Below are positions 26,629 to 36,710 of a stretch of DNA of 64,000 bases, piece after piece. The notes below the pieces were generated by a model. It was not told where the DNA came from and did no database searches. It was given only the letters and a program-made list of their open reading frames with translations. The position numbers and the translations under genes were made by a program. The stretch comes from Bacteroidaceae bacterium (lineage in GTDB: Bacteria > Bacteroidota > Bacteroidia > Bacteroidales > Bacteroidaceae), in contig CABIVS010000014.1 in NCBI GenBank assembly GCA_902362375.1, positions 1 to 64,000 on the forward strand. Direction: 5' to 3'. Every line of letters starts with the position of its first letter. Within the stretch, counting starts at the first letter, position 1.

Positions 26629-28404
26629 TTATTTATAGATCGGGCCGTAAGTTGCACAAGCTCTGTAGTCTGCTCCTTCTTTGTCCATGCCGAAGGCATT
26701 CCAAGCGGCCGGGCGGAACATCCGGTCTTCTTCCACATTATGCATACATACCGGGATGCGGAGCATGGAAGCAAGCGTGATTAAGTCTTGACCGATATGG
26801 CCGTAGCTGATGGCTCCATGATTGGCTCCCCAGTTATTCATAACTGAATATACATCTTTGAAAGCCGGTTTGTCGCACAGGCGGGGTACAAACCAAGTGG
26901 TAGGCCATGTCGGGTCTGTACGCATATTGAGTTTCTGATGGATTTCCGGATCGATTTCAACTGTCCATCCTTCTGCAATTTGCAGGACAGGGCCTAAGCC
27001 TTTAATCAGGTTCAGACGCATCATGGTTACAGGCATTCCACCTTTTGACAGGAAGTTGGACGAGAAACCACCACCACGGAAGTAATCACGGTCTGCCGGA
27101 TACCAGGTTGTTGCTTTGAGACAGTTCTCTACATCAGCGTCCGTCAGGTTCCAGGGTTCTTTCATAACCGGATTACCTTCTGCGTCTACTGATTGGCCGG
27201 AACCGTCGAGAGTTGTTGCACCTGAATTGATAAGGTGGATGATACCATTGGCTGCCAGACCACTCAATTCTTTGCCGGTTACACGTTTTACAGCTTCAGG
27301 ACTCCAGTATGTACGTACGTCGGAGAATATTTGTGCACGGTTGGTCAGCAGATGTCCGAACAGCATGGCTACACCGTTGCAAGCGTCATTTTCGGTAGCT
27401 ACCACAAATGCTTCACGGATGCCGTTCCAGTCGAAAGAAGTATTGAGTAAAGCTTCCGGATAGTCACCGTTAGGATAAAAGTCTGTCCATTGGCGTTGTC
27501 CTTGGAAACCGGCTGCAATGGCATTGTGTCCCAAAGCTTCTTCCTTGAATCCCATTTCTTTCAGTTTGGGATTTCCGGTCATCAGGTCGCGCATGATAAT
27601 TGTCATTTTTACGATGAACTCCCAGTCTGCATCTTTCTGCTCACGGGTTTTACGCTTTTCAGGACGGTTCTTGAAGTCTTCACCTTCGTTGGTCTTGCAA
27701 TGTTTTTCAGTCCACTCCATTGCTTTGGCGTATTCTTCGTGGTCATAGATACCTTCATCCATCCGGCGGATGATTTCTGTGAGGTCTATTGATTCATTGC
27801 GCATTCCCAGATATTCTTGGAAGAAATCAGGATTAACGATAGAACCGGCGATACCCATGGATACACTACCCATTGACAGGTAAGATTTGCCTCTCATGGT
27901 AGCTACTGCCTGTGCAGCGCGTGCAAAACGAAGAATCTTTTCCGATACATCTTCAGGGATTGTATTATCGTCCAGATCCTGAACATCACGTCCGTAGATA
28001 CCGAATGCAGGAAGTCCTTTTTGTGCATGTCCTGCCAATACCGCTGCCAAATATACAGCTCCCGGACGTTCTGTACCGTTAAATCCCCAAACAGCTTTCG
28101 GATAATGAGGATTCATGTCCATTGTTTCCGCACCATAGCACCAACAGGAAGTGACGGTAATGGTAGAGCCTACTCCTTCTCTTTCAAACTTTTCTGCACA
28201 GGCGGCACTTTCGGCTACGCGTCCGATAGTGCTATCGGCAATAACACATTCTACCGGGCTGCCGTCGCCGTTTTTCAGATTACTGCTGATTAATTCGGCT
28301 ACTGCCTTTGCCAGATTCATTGTTTTTTCTTCAAGACTTTCGCGAACGCCACCTTGGCGACCATCGATTGTGGGACGAATCCCGATTTTCGGATACTTTT
28401 TCAT
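26629..28404 (-). CDS. fucI: L-fucose isomerase
   Basis: A 591-residue manganese enzyme converting L-fucose to L-fuculose, the same length as E. coli FucI (591). Regions that carry the metal ligands in E. coli are recognisable: [11 protein letters not shown] (Glu), [14 protein letters not shown] (Asp) and [15 protein letters not shown] (His). It is the first structural gene of the operon, with a repeated operator at 28436-28455 directly upstream. A 131-base gap precedes fucA. Confidence 0.96.
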   Translation of the reverse strand: MKKYPKIGIRPTIDGRQGGVRESLEEKTMNLAKAVAELISSNLKNGDGSPVECVIADSTIGRVAESAACAEKFEREGVGSTITVTSCWCYGAETMDMNPHYPKAVWGFNGTERPGAVYLAAVLAGHAQKGLPAFGIYGRDVQDLDDNTIPEDVSEKILRFARAAQAVATMRGKSYLSMGSVSMGIAGSIVNPDFFQEYLGMRNESIDLTEIIRRMDEGIYDHEEYAKAMEWTEKHCKTNEGEDFKNRPEKRKTREQKDADWEFIVKMTIIMRDLMTGNPKLKEMGFKEEALGHNAIAAGFQGQRQWTDFYPNGDYPEALLNTSFDWNGIREAFVVATENDACNGVAMLFGHLLTNRAQIFSDVRTYWSPEAVKRVTGKELSGLAANGIIHLINSGATTLDGSGQSVDAEGNPVMKEPWNLTDADVENCLKATTWYPADRDYFRGGGFSSNFLSKGGMPVTMMRLNLIKGLGPVLQIAEGWTVEIDPEIHQKLNMRTDPTWPTTWFVPRLCDKPAFKDVYSVMNNWGANHGAISYGHIGQDLITLASMLRIPVCMHNVEEDRMFRPAAWNAFGMDKEGADYRACATYGPIYK

Positions 28405-28435
28405 GGTTTCTATCTATTAAAGGATTAATTAATAT

Positions 28436-28455
28436 CTGTGCTGAACTGTGCTGAT
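28436..28455. promoter_or_regulatory. FucR operator, fucI side
   Basis: Two 10-base direct repeats, CTGTGCTGAA and CTGTGCTGAT, lie one helical turn apart between fucR and fucI. A T-rich TTTTTTTG (28463-28470, minus) just upstream is the likely -7 box, so a bound repressor would sit at the transcription start. The same 20-base element occurs before fucR (29487-29506) with one change. Confidence 0.75.
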
Positions 28456-28471
28456 TATATTGCAAAAAAAA

Positions 28472-29467
28472 TTAAAGCGACTTTCGAAGTCTTACTTCTG
28501 TCGGCAAGAACTTTTGTACCGTTACATTATTAAGAACGAAATTAGCAGCTTCGTTTCCCATCATTTCCCAGTCAATACTCAATGAGGTTATTCCTTCGTC
28601 AATCACTTCGTAAGAAGGAATATCATTGTATGCCAACAAGCCGAAATCTTTTCCGCATTTCAGCCCTTCCAATCTGCCTTGTTTCACTACCTTTACCACA
28701 TCTTGTTGCTTGATAGCAATGTAGGCAACTCCCTTGCATATTGTCAGATTCTCGATGTCCTCCTGAACCTCACAGAGGAATCCCTGTTCCTGACAGAAAC
28801 GGGTGAAATATTCCTTGCTGCTTTGAGGGTGCTTCAGGCTTTTCGGAAACAGAAAAACAAGTTGGTGATAGTTTTTCAGCCTTTCCCTGAGCAAATGCAA
28901 TGCCTGATAGAAAGATTTGTCGAAATCTTGACAGATATATGAATACTTCTCTTTTTCGAATTTGCCGAAATCAAGAAGTAGCAATTTGGTGGGATTAATT
29001 TTATTGAGAGCTGTGCTGAATTTCTCGTTATCGAAATTCATCACGATGTATTTGTTGTATTTTCCTATGGATTCCCGGATGATGGTGTTAAATAACCGTT
29101 CGTTGTATTGATGAAACAATAAATCTACCTTATAATTAATAGGCAGATGCTTGACGAAACTATTGTATAATGCTTCTTTGAAAGGAGTGTATTGGTCGAG
29201 CAGTAATAAAACATTGGTTACCTGGCTCGTCACGTAATATCCTTTTCCGGGAGTGGAGTCGATCAACCCTCGTTCGCGTAAATCAAGGAAAGCTTTGAAA
29301 ACGGTGTCGCGTGATACTCCGTATTGAGCACTCAACTGATTGATGGAAGGCAAAGAATCTCCTTCAAGAAATTCTTTCCTGGAGATTGCCTGGCTAAGTG
29401 CGTCCGCTAGTTGCGTAACCTTGCTCGACTGTTGTCCGAATGTTGCCTTTTTATCAGTTCGTTTCAT
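28472..29467 (-). CDS. fucR: GntR-type repressor of the fucose operon with sugar-binding-like domain
   Basis: A 331-residue regulator. Residues about 15-85 form a GntR winged helix (LSAQYGVSRDTVFKAFLDLRERGLI, core GVSRDTVFKAFLDLRERG). The remainder is not the usual FadR/HutC effector domain. It looks like a LacI/periplasmic-binding-protein fold (VTNVLLLLDQYTPFKEALYNS; GKDFGLLAYNDIPSYEV), the architecture of B. subtilis AraR. It corresponds to FucR of B. thetaiotaomicron, reported to repress the operon with fucose as inducer. Matching operators occur before fucR and before fucI, pointing to autoregulation. Confidence 0.92.
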   Translation of the reverse strand: MKRTDKKATFGQQSSKVTQLADALSQAISRKEFLEGDSLPSINQLSAQYGVSRDTVFKAFLDLRERGLIDSTPGKGYYVTSQVTNVLLLLDQYTPFKEALYNSFVKHLPINYKVDLLFHQYNERLFNTIIRESIGKYNKYIVMNFDNEKFSTALNKINPTKLLLLDFGKFEKEKYSYICQDFDKSFYQALHLLRERLKNYHQLVFLFPKSLKHPQSSKEYFTRFCQEQGFLCEVQEDIENLTICKGVAYIAIKQQDVVKVVKQGRLEGLKCGKDFGLLAYNDIPSYEVIDEGITSLSIDWEMMGNEAANFVLNNVTVQKFLPTEVRLRKSL

Positions 29468-29486
29468 GCTGTAAAAATAAGTAATA

Positions 29487-29506
29487 CTGTGCTGAACTAT
29501 GCTGAT
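29487..29506. promoter_or_regulatory. FucR operator, fucR side
   Basis: CTGTGCTGAACTATGCTGAT differs from the fucI operator by a single base. TTTCTTTG on the minus strand (29508-29515), a near-match to the -7 box, abuts it, so the site covers the predicted start of the fucR transcript. Confidence 0.75.
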
Positions 29507-29569
29507 GCAAAGAAAGACATTTTATTCTGAAAGAGAATAATTATTTGCTATGTTTTATAGCATAAAGTA

Positions 29570-29604
29570 ATAAAAAAATCCCCTCCGGCGAACCGGAGAG
29601 GATT
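29570..29604 (-). terminator. Terminator after rpsP
   Basis: A 12-bp stem with one mismatch (29577-29588, aatcccctccgg, with 29593-29604) around a GCGAA-type tight loop (cgaa). It is followed on the minus strand by a run of seven T. Confidence 0.85.
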
Positions 29605-29644
29605 ATAGCTTTTTCCTAATTTCTTATTCGGAATCTGCTGAAAT

Positions 29645-30196
29645 TTATTCAGCAGCAGCTTCTGTTGCAGGAGCTTCTTCAGCCGGAGCTGCAGCTTCTT
29701 CTGCAGGTGCTTCAGCAGTAGCCTTTTCAGCAGCTTCAGCAGCTTTCTTTTCAGCGAGTGCTTTTGCTTTCACTTCGTTGATTTTCTTTTCTGCTTCCAG
29801 ACGTGCTTTCGCTTCCGCTTTCTTAGCCTCGTCCTGTTTAGCTTTCAAAGTAGCCAAACCTGACTGTTTGTTGTTTTTCCAAGCTTCGAATTTAGCTTCA
29901 GCTTCTGCTTCTCCGAATGCGCCTTTTGCTACACCGCCCAGAAGATGTTTCTTCATGTAAACTCCTTCACGAGAAAGGATGTTACGTACAGTGTCACTTG
30001 GTTGTGCACCTTTCAGTACCCATGCCAATGCAGCGTCGAAATTCAAATCTACTGTAGCAGGATTGGTATTTGGGTTGTAAGTACCAATCTTCTCAATAAA
30101 TTTACCATCACGTGGTGCTCTGCTGTCTGCAATTACAATTGAATAGAACGCGTAACTTTTACGTCCGTGTCTCTGCAATCTGATTCTAGTTGCCAT
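29645..30196 (-). CDS. rpsP: 30S ribosomal protein bS16 with long C-terminal tail
   Basis: A 183-residue ribosomal protein. The first ~85 residues are the standard bS16 fold ([34 protein letters not shown]). The remaining ~95 residues are an extension of Lys/Ala/Glu repeats that ends in Ala/Glu/Pro-rich sequence ([21 protein letters not shown]). E. coli bS16 has 82 residues; long tails are common in Bacteroidetes. It is transcribed alone from a promoter at 30257-30264, unlike the rpsP-rimM-trmD-rplS operon of many bacteria. Confidence 0.96.
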   Translation of the reverse strand: MATRIRLQRHGRKSYAFYSIVIADSRAPRDGKFIEKIGTYNPNTNPATVDLNFDAALAWVLKGAQPSDTVRNILSREGVYMKKHLLGGVAKGAFGEAEAEAKFEAWKNNKQSGLATLKAKQDEAKKAEAKARLEAEKKINEVKAKALAEKKAAEAAEKATAEAPAEEAAAPAEEAPATEAAAE

Positions 30197-30256
30197 TTTT
30201 AATAATTGTTTTTAATGATTGATTTGAATTATGCTATTATCTCGTAATAGCGGGCA

Positions 30257-30264
30257 CAAAGATA
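30257..30264 (-). promoter_or_regulatory. Promoter -7 box, rpsP
   Basis: TATCTTTG on the minus strand; the predicted leader before the rpsP ATG is about 55 bases. Confidence 0.65.
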
Positions 30265-30302
30265 CGGCTTTTCTTTTGATTGACAAACATTTCGCCTCTT
30301 TT

Positions 30303-31604
30303 TTACGAATACCGTTTCGGATAGCGGAACAAGATTGCGAGCAGGGCGCATGCTCCCATTGTAAATGGATAATAGAGATTGCCGATGATACTGATAGGGG
30401 AGATGCTGGCAAGTCCTGCTGCAATCAGCATCTGTGCTCCATAAGGGATAATTCCTTGTATCAGGCAGGAGAAAGTATCGAGGATACTGGCTGTTTTTCT
30501 CCGGTCGAGATGGAATTTTATGGCAATATCTTTGGCAATCGGTCCGGTTGTGATAATGGCAATCGTGTTGTTGGCAGTGCATAAATTGGCAATGCTCACC
30601 AGGGCGGCAATGCTTAGTTCGGCACCCCTCTTGCCATTGACATGGCGGGTGAGTTTCCGGATGATGAAATCAATACCACCGTTATAACGGATGGTTTCGA
30701 GCATACCTCCGGCCAGCAGAGTGATGATAATCAATTCTCCCATGCCTGTAATTCCTGTCCCCATGGCGCCAAACCAGTCGAATATACCGAAGCTACTGGT
30801 AGCGATGCCGATGATACCAGTAGTCAATATACCTATTATAAGTACGAGCATTACATTAATTCCGGCAATGGCTGTTCCTAATACTATTATATAAGGTATC
30901 ACTTTGAGCCATTCAATGGTTTGTGTTTGAGTGGGAGCGGTAATGGACAATCCTTGGAATATATAAATACCCAGCACGATGATGGCTGCCGGCACCACTA
31001 TCATCGAGTTTACCCGGAATTTGTCGCGCATTACACATTCCTGAGTTTTGGTAGAGGCAATGGTGGTGTCTGAAATAAACGACAGATTATCTCCGAAAAA
31101 AGAACCACCGACTACGACAGCCACCATAAAAGGGAGTGCTATCTCCGTCTTTTCTGCCAGTCCTACAGCAACGGGAGTGAGGGCGACAATAGTTCCCACG
31201 CTGGTTCCGATGGATAAAGAGATGAAACAGGCAGCAATAAAGATGCCGGCCAGCAGCAGATTATCCGGGAGAATATGTAGTGTCAGATTGACGGTGGCAT
31301 CGATTGCGCCCATTTGCTTGGCGCTTTGTGCAAAAGCTCCGGCAAGAATGAATATCCATATCATCAGGAGGATGTTCTTATTGGCAGCTCCTACTGAGAA
31401 TTGGTAGATACGCTGGTCCAGTTTCAAGCCGGGGGTAATGGCGATGGCATAACAAGAAGAGACGAGAAAGGCCACAGTGATAGGCACTTTATAAAAGTCG
31501 TTGACGAGGATGGACGTCACCAGATAGAGGCAGAGGAATACGAGTAACGGACTCAAGGCCCACCAGTTTCCGGGACGGTTTTTATGTATTTTTTCTTCAG
31601 TCAT
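30303..31604 (-). CDS. NhaC-family Na+/H+ antiporter
   Basis: A 433-residue inner-membrane transporter with about 11 membrane segments, of the NhaC/arginine-ornithine antiporter superfamily. Typical stretches are GSFFGDNLSFISDTTIAST (near residue 170-190) and SISIIGNLYYPFTMGA near the end; GDNLSFISDTT matches the conserved motif of NhaC proteins. It likely exchanges sodium for protons. The true substrate cannot be fixed from sequence; malate/lactate antiport occurs in relatives. It has its own promoter (31655-31662). Confidence 0.85.
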   Translation of the reverse strand: MTEEKIHKNRPGNWWALSPLLVFLCLYLVTSILVNDFYKVPITVAFLVSSCYAIAITPGLKLDQRIYQFSVGAANKNILLMIWIFILAGAFAQSAKQMGAIDATVNLTLHILPDNLLLAGIFIAACFISLSIGTSVGTIVALTPVAVGLAEKTEIALPFMVAVVVGGSFFGDNLSFISDTTIASTKTQECVMRDKFRVNSMIVVPAAIIVLGIYIFQGLSITAPTQTQTIEWLKVIPYIIVLGTAIAGINVMLVLIIGILTTGIIGIATSSFGIFDWFGAMGTGITGMGELIIITLLAGGMLETIRYNGGIDFIIRKLTRHVNGKRGAELSIAALVSIANLCTANNTIAIITTGPIAKDIAIKFHLDRRKTASILDTFSCLIQGIIPYGAQMLIAAGLASISPISIIGNLYYPFTMGACALLAILFRYPKRYS

Positions 31605-31654
31605 AAATGGACGTTGTGGTATTTATTTTATTCTAAATATTTGAAATAGCGGTG

Positions 31655-31662
31655 CAAAAGTA
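31655..31662 (-). promoter_or_regulatory. Promoter -7 box, nhaC-like gene
   Basis: TACTTTTG on the minus strand, 50 bases before the ATG at 31604. Confidence 0.6.
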
Positions 31663-31755
31663 GTGTTTTTCGCAGGAAGTGGCAAAAAAGAATAGCTAAA
31701 GTAACATATTTATAACAAGCCCGAATATGTTATTGTTTCTAAAGAGAGTGGCTTG

Positions 31756-31816
31756 AATATATCATCTCCTATTTCATGGTTTTCACGGTCTTAAATAAAA
31801 TAGGAGATGATATATT
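31756..31816 (-). terminator. Perfect 19-bp inverted repeat after the hybrid kinase
   Basis: Arms 31756-31774 and 31798-31816 (aatatatcatctcctattt) match without error around a 23-base loop. They begin only 5 bases after the kinase stop codon, so the structure probably ends the transcript or protects its 3' end. There is no clean T-run. Confidence 0.65.
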
Positions 31817-31820
31817 TCTT

Positions 31821-34800
31821 TTACAGTAAGATGATGCGCTTTTGTACGATGTCTATTAATTGGGCTTTTAACTGTTGTGCATTAATAGGCTTAGGCATAT
31901 AACCGTCGAACCCACTTTCTATCACCTTCTGCTCATCTGAAGCATAGGCAAAGGCGGTAATGGCAATAATTGGCACTTTAGCCGAGTATTTCCGGATTTC
32001 TTTGGTTGCTTCGTAGCCGTCCATAACAGGCATATTGATGTCCATTAGTATGATTTGCGGATTATACTTATTGAACATTTCTACTGCTTCTTGTCCATCC
32101 CAAGCATGAATCAATTGGTATTCTCCCTTTAATATGGATGCAAATAATTTGTAGTTGCTGTCATTATCTTCTGCAATCAGAATGCTAAGTTTGTTTTTCT
32201 CTATGGTTATTGGTTGGAGCTCTGTCTTTGCAGTGTCTTCATCTACAGCCACTGCGGCTTTATATGGTAGTGTAAACCAGAATGTGGAACCTTTTCCTTC
32301 TTCCGAATTTACTCCGATAGATCCTCCCATGTGCTCTACTAATGTCTGGCAAATAGAAAGTCCTAACCCTGTACCTTGTTCAAAGCTGTTTAGTTTGACA
32401 AAACGTCCGAAAATGCTCTTCTGTTTGTCTTTGGGTATACCGCAACCTGTATCGCTGACATAAAAATAAATTTCTTTGTCGCGAAGTTCATAGCCAAAAC
32501 GAATATACCCCTCGGTTGTAAATTTGATAGCATTGCTTATCAAATTGATGAGTAACTGCGATAGACGGTTCTTTTCAGTATGGATAAAGCAGGTTTCCAT
32601 TGTCGGATGACAGCTTAGCTGTACTTTATCCGATTTAATTTTTAGCTGTAATGAGCTTGTTAACTCATTCATCACCTTATTCAAATCAATGTTGGAATAC
32701 TGAAATTCCAATGTTCCGGCTTCAATCTTTGATAAATCCAGAATATCGCTGATTAATTGTAATAACAGCGTGTTATTATTTTCAATGATGCTCACATACT
32801 CCTGCTTTTCTTCTTTTTCGTCTGTTGATGCTAATATACTGGAGAAACCGACAATAGCATTGAGAGGAGTACGGATTTCATGACTCATGTTTGCGAGGAA
32901 AGCTGATTTGAGACGATTGGATTCTTCTGCCCGGTCTCTGGCTGTCATCAATTCCATTTCCATCTTTTTTCGTTTGGTGATGATTAAAGAGGAGCCGACC
33001 AGAGACAGTGGCTTTCCGTTTTTATCACGAGTCTCTACAGCAGCTTGCGCTTCTACCCATTCTATTCGATGGATGTGATTCTGTATGTTGACTACCCGAT
33101 ATTCTTCCCTAACCTTATCCGAACGTCCTTTTAGCAGATCTTCGTAGGCTTTTTCTACACGTTTGCGGTCTTCTTTGAATATTTTAGAGAAATATTGAGA
33201 GTCGGGTACTGCTAATTGTTCTTCACTTATATCTTTTTCATTTGTACTGAGTTCGATGGGTTTGTTGATGTCGCAAAGTATAGTTTTGCTTAATAAATCC
33301 CATTTCCAGGGCACAATATTGGCTACGTCCAGTGCCATTGCAAGCTTGTTGTTGGTAGCACTCAATTTTTGTTGGGCTTTGTATAGTTCTGTACTGTCCA
33401 GACAGAAAATATCGACAATGTTATTGTGGTGAGTACCTTTCAGGACTATATCATAGAATGCATCTATCTGTTTAAAGTAATATGGGAAAGTGATGGCTTT
33501 GTTTTCAGTAAGTGATATTTTGGTGAAATGCAGAAACTCTGGCATGGATTCAGGGAATAACTCACTGGCCTTTTTGCCTATTACGTCTTCTTTGCGGAAG
33601 AAGTTTTTTTCAAAGTGAGAGTTTACATTCCGATATATTAATTCTATTGGCGTGCCTTCTTCGTTCATAATTAACTCTTCTTGCATATAAAGTATAGGCA
33701 TATTGTTAATCAGATTCTTGTAGGAAGTCATCGTGTCAATCTCTTTCTGTTGTAACTTCTTTAATTTATTCAGATGATTGATACGGTATTGAAAGAGTAG
33801 AGCAAGCAGTATGAAACAAACGACTGATCCTAAAATGAAATATCCGTATTGTTCCCAAAAAGTAGGTGGCTTGTTAAAGAAAATTGTGTTGGAAGGACAT
33901 AGATTCGGTGATAATCCTTTACGGAGCAATACACTGTAATTGATTGTAGGGGCGGCATTCGAAGGTTCGTAAAAAGGAATTTCGGCTGCTTGTTTCCCAT
34001 CTAATATTGCTTGGATTGTTTCTACTATTTTTTTGTTGTATGTATCTTGGTCGTAGACGTATCCTCCTATCGTTCCTCCTGTATTGTCTTTGATTGTCAA
34101 CATGCCAAGACTGAATAAAGGAGCGGATGTTGTGGGGATTAGCCGGTGAGAATTTATAACCAACGAAGTGTTACCGGCAAATGTGTGTTTGTAGAACCAG
34201 GAAGAAAAGAGTATTCCTGTTATTTGGGGGTCAATAGAATAAAGAGTGTCTAACAAATGGTTAATCCGCATCTTTCGAGGAGATATGAATTGATAATTGA
34301 TATCCGGATGATCCTTTGCTAATTCTTGCTCAATAACTGTGTTGTAAGTCTGGTTGTTTTGCCGTTCATCACCGATAAATATGAAATTCTTTATATGGGG
34401 AGTCATTCGGCAAATTAGTTCTATATTCTCTTTAATATAGAAATTAGAATGTAAGAAAGTTAGATTATAAGGTTTGGCTATGTCCGCTATTGGGATTCTT
34501 GCAGTTACGTCAATCGGTTTCTTTTGGAGATAAAACTCTTTCGGTCCGATATAATCTTCTTCGGCGCATAGTATAATCGGAACATTCCCCCACATCTTCC
34601 TGAAGTCATCCCGTAATATCATACTGGAATTTCCTATCAATATCAGCATTCGTGGAGAATGTTGTCTGTATTTTTCCAGGATCGTTTGTTTGAACTCTTT
34701 TAAAGTAGAGTCTGCATCCATCATTAGCATATTCATATGTTCGGTATAGAGTGCTAGTTGAGGAAGAGTTTGAGTGTATTCGGTTATCGCGGAAATCATT

Positions 34801-34976
34801 CTAAAACTCCAGGGAGCTGCTTCTGTATATGAATTAATAATTAGAAGATAATTGGAAGAGTTTACTGAATCTTTTTGAGCTAGACTCGGAGTGGTGAAAG
34901 AAAACAATAAACAGAACGACAAAAAAAGTTTTATAAGATAAGAGGTATTTGCTTTTATTTGATTGTGTGTTGTCAT
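31821..34976 (-). CDS. Hybrid sensor kinase with periplasmic ABC-type sensor, PAS and receiver
   Basis: A 1051-residue membrane kinase. A signal/anchor segment (about residues 13-33) is followed by a ~340-residue periplasmic domain of binding-protein type (SYTEAAPWSFRMISA; RMLILIGNSSMIL). A membrane helix lies at about 380-402, then two PAS regions (about 420-670), a kinase core (H-box [16 protein letters not shown] with His near 698; [20 protein letters not shown]) and a receiver (MDINMPVMDGYEA; MPKPINAQQL). It has no DNA-binding output domain, so a separate response regulator or phosphotransfer protein is needed. None is encoded beside it. The gene upstream is a second kinase on the same strand. 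Confidence 0.92.
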   Translation of the reverse strand: MTTHNQIKANTSYLIKLFLSFCLLFSFTTPSLAQKDSVNSSNYLLIINSYTEAAPWSFRMISAITEYTQTLPQLALYTEHMNMLMMDADSTLKEFKQTILEKYRQHSPRMLILIGNSSMILRDDFRKMWGNVPIILCAEEDYIGPKEFYLQKKPIDVTARIPIADIAKPYNLTFLHSNFYIKENIELICRMTPHIKNFIFIGDERQNNQTYNTVIEQELAKDHPDINYQFISPRKMRINHLLDTLYSIDPQITGILFSSWFYKHTFAGNTSLVINSHRLIPTTSAPLFSLGMLTIKDNTGGTIGGYVYDQDTYNKKIVETIQAILDGKQAAEIPFYEPSNAAPTINYSVLLRKGLSPNLCPSNTIFFNKPPTFWEQYGYFILGSVVCFILLALLFQYRINHLNKLKKLQQKEIDTMTSYKNLINNMPILYMQEELIMNEEGTPIELIYRNVNSHFEKNFFRKEDVIGKKASELFPESMPEFLHFTKISLTENKAITFPYYFKQIDAFYDIVLKGTHHNNIVDIFCLDSTELYKAQQKLSATNNKLAMALDVANIVPWKWDLLSKTILCDINKPIELSTNEKDISEEQLAVPDSQYFSKIFKEDRKRVEKAYEDLLKGRSDKVREEYRVVNIQNHIHRIEWVEAQAAVETRDKNGKPLSLVGSSLIITKRKKMEMELMTARDRAEESNRLKSAFLANMSHEIRTPLNAIVGFSSILASTDEKEEKQEYVSIIENNNTLLLQLISDILDLSKIEAGTLEFQYSNIDLNKVMNELTSSLQLKIKSDKVQLSCHPTMETCFIHTEKNRLSQLLINLISNAIKFTTEGYIRFGYELRDKEIYFYVSDTGCGIPKDKQKSIFGRFVKLNSFEQGTGLGLSICQTLVEHMGGSIGVNSEEGKGSTFWFTLPYKAAVAVDEDTAKTELQPITIEKNKLSILIAEDNDSNYKLFASILKGEYQLIHAWDGQEAVEMFNKYNPQIILMDINMPVMDGYEATKEIRKYSAKVPIIAITAFAYASDEQKVIESGFDGYMPKPINAQQLKAQLIDIVQKRIILL

Positions 34977-35111
34977 TAAATTTTAATGTTTTTTGATGGT
35001 TTATTAAGTTTATGTGATTACAAAGGTATTAATAATAAATGGATTAAACTAAACTTTGGTCATGAAAAGTAAATAAAAGAGAGAAATTTATACGCTTTTT
35101 AGACGGGCTTC

Positions 35112-36710
35112 TTATTTGACTTTATAAGGGTGCGTGAACCAGAAACGGGAACCGGTCCCTAACTTGGATTCAACACCGATAGTCCCCCCGAGGTGCTCGA
35201 TAATACTTCTGCAAATAGACAGGCCTAACCCTGTGCCTTTTGAAAAAGAATTGAGTTTTACAAAACGTTCGAAGACCCGACTTGCTTTATCCGGAGCAAT
35301 CCCCATACCCGTATCTTTGACGGAGAACTCTATTTCATCTGTTTCTTTTTTATGATGATATTCAAGGAGAATTTGGCCTTCTTTGGTAAATTTGAGAGCG
35401 TTATTTATGAAATTGGTGATTACCTGCATTAAACGCTTTTTATCTGTATAAATATAATATTGAGGTAAGTCCGGAGTCAGCAAAACGGGGACGGGCTTAT
35501 CTTCTTTTATATCATAATTGCGCATTATATCTTCACAGAAGCTCTTGATGTCCAGATGATCCATGGTGAAGTCGAGTGTTCCGGCCTCTATTTTGGATAA
35601 ATCGAGAATATCGGATATCAGTTGTAAGAGAAGTTCTGTGTTTTCCTGCATGATATCGACATAATCCTGGCGGTCCTTTTTGTCATCCGATTCGACCAGT
35701 AAACTGGCAAAGCCGACAATCGCATTTAACGGAGTGCGGATTTCATGACTCATATTGGCAAGAAAGGCCGATTTTAAACGATCCAGATTTTCCGCTTTTT
35801 CTTTGGCTATTCTTAGTTCTTCCTCTATTGTTTTTTGATGGTTAATATTGACACTGGTGATTACGTGTGCCATCTGTCCGTCTATCCAGTCAAATGCGGC
35901 ACTGAATACACGAAACCAACATTTGTCAAATGGACGTTGATAATCCCAGGAGTAAACTTTAGTTGGCAACCCGTTTTCATCTATCAAATGTTTCTTCGGG
36001 CAAAACTCACATTCTCCGGTTTTATCTTTATATAGAGCCTGCCAGCATTTTTTTCCTTCAAAATGTTCAATTCCTCCGTATGGAGCAGCCATGGATTCAT
36101 TGGCATATAGCATATCATGAGAGTCGAAAGAGTTTACATAGATGTCAACTCCCATGTTGTTCATGATACTACTTAAAGTCTTGCTTGCCCGTACTTCCCT
36201 TTCTTTATATTCACGCACTGCTATTTCCTTGGAGAGTGATCCTAAAATGAGATGAATTATTTGCAGTTCCTCATCGGTGAAAGATATTGCATGCTCCCTG
36301 TCTGCAAATCCGATGAATCCGATGATTTTTCCTTCGGAGTCTTGAATTTGCCGGATCAGCAAAGAATTGACTCTATAAAAATCAATGATGTCTACATCAT
36401 CCCAGGAAGCGTTTTGGGTTCTGCAGGCATAAAAAGGTTTGCTTTTGCCATTTGCGTGGGCAACGTGTTGATTGCTCATTTCACTGATTTCAAAACGCTG
36501 GCGCAGGATATTGTCGTTATTTCCAATTGTTTCCTTTAAATAAAAGTAGCGAAATCCGTCCGTTTGATAAATGAATGCTCTTTTAAAACCATAGTATTCG
36601 CAAATATCCGTAAGTGATTCTGTGATTTTTTTCTCAATAGAGTCACAGCTATTCAGTCTTTCTAAGAAATGAAGTAAAAATGCATGGTAATTCTCTCTTT
36701 CTCTGATCAT
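35112..36710 (-). CDS. Soluble sensor histidine kinase with GAF and Cys-rich PAS domains
   Basis: A 532-residue kinase without membrane segments. A GAF-like domain fills about residues 10-165 ([34 protein letters not shown]). A PAS domain follows (about 175-285) with a cysteine set, [20 protein letters not shown], in which three Cys could bind a metal or sense redox state. The kinase core has [16 protein letters not shown] (His near 320), [12 protein letters not shown] and [11 protein letters not shown]. No receiver or output domain is attached. It precedes the hybrid kinase by 135 bases on the same strand, so the two may act together. Confidence 0.9.
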   Translation of the reverse strand: MIRERENYHAFLLHFLERLNSCDSIEKKITESLTDICEYYGFKRAFIYQTDGFRYFYLKETIGNNDNILRQRFEISEMSNQHVAHANGKSKPFYACRTQNASWDDVDIIDFYRVNSLLIRQIQDSEGKIIGFIGFADREHAISFTDEELQIIHLILGSLSKEIAVREYKEREVRASKTLSSIMNNMGVDIYVNSFDSHDMLYANESMAAPYGGIEHFEGKKCWQALYKDKTGECEFCPKKHLIDENGLPTKVYSWDYQRPFDKCWFRVFSAAFDWIDGQMAHVITSVNINHQKTIEEELRIAKEKAENLDRLKSAFLANMSHEIRTPLNAIVGFASLLVESDDKKDRQDYVDIMQENTELLLQLISDILDLSKIEAGTLDFTMDHLDIKSFCEDIMRNYDIKEDKPVPVLLTPDLPQYYIYTDKKRLMQVITNFINNALKFTKEGQILLEYHHKKETDEIEFSVKDTGMGIAPDKASRVFERFVKLNSFSKGTGLGLSICRSIIEHLGGTIGVESKLGTGSRFWFTHPYKVK

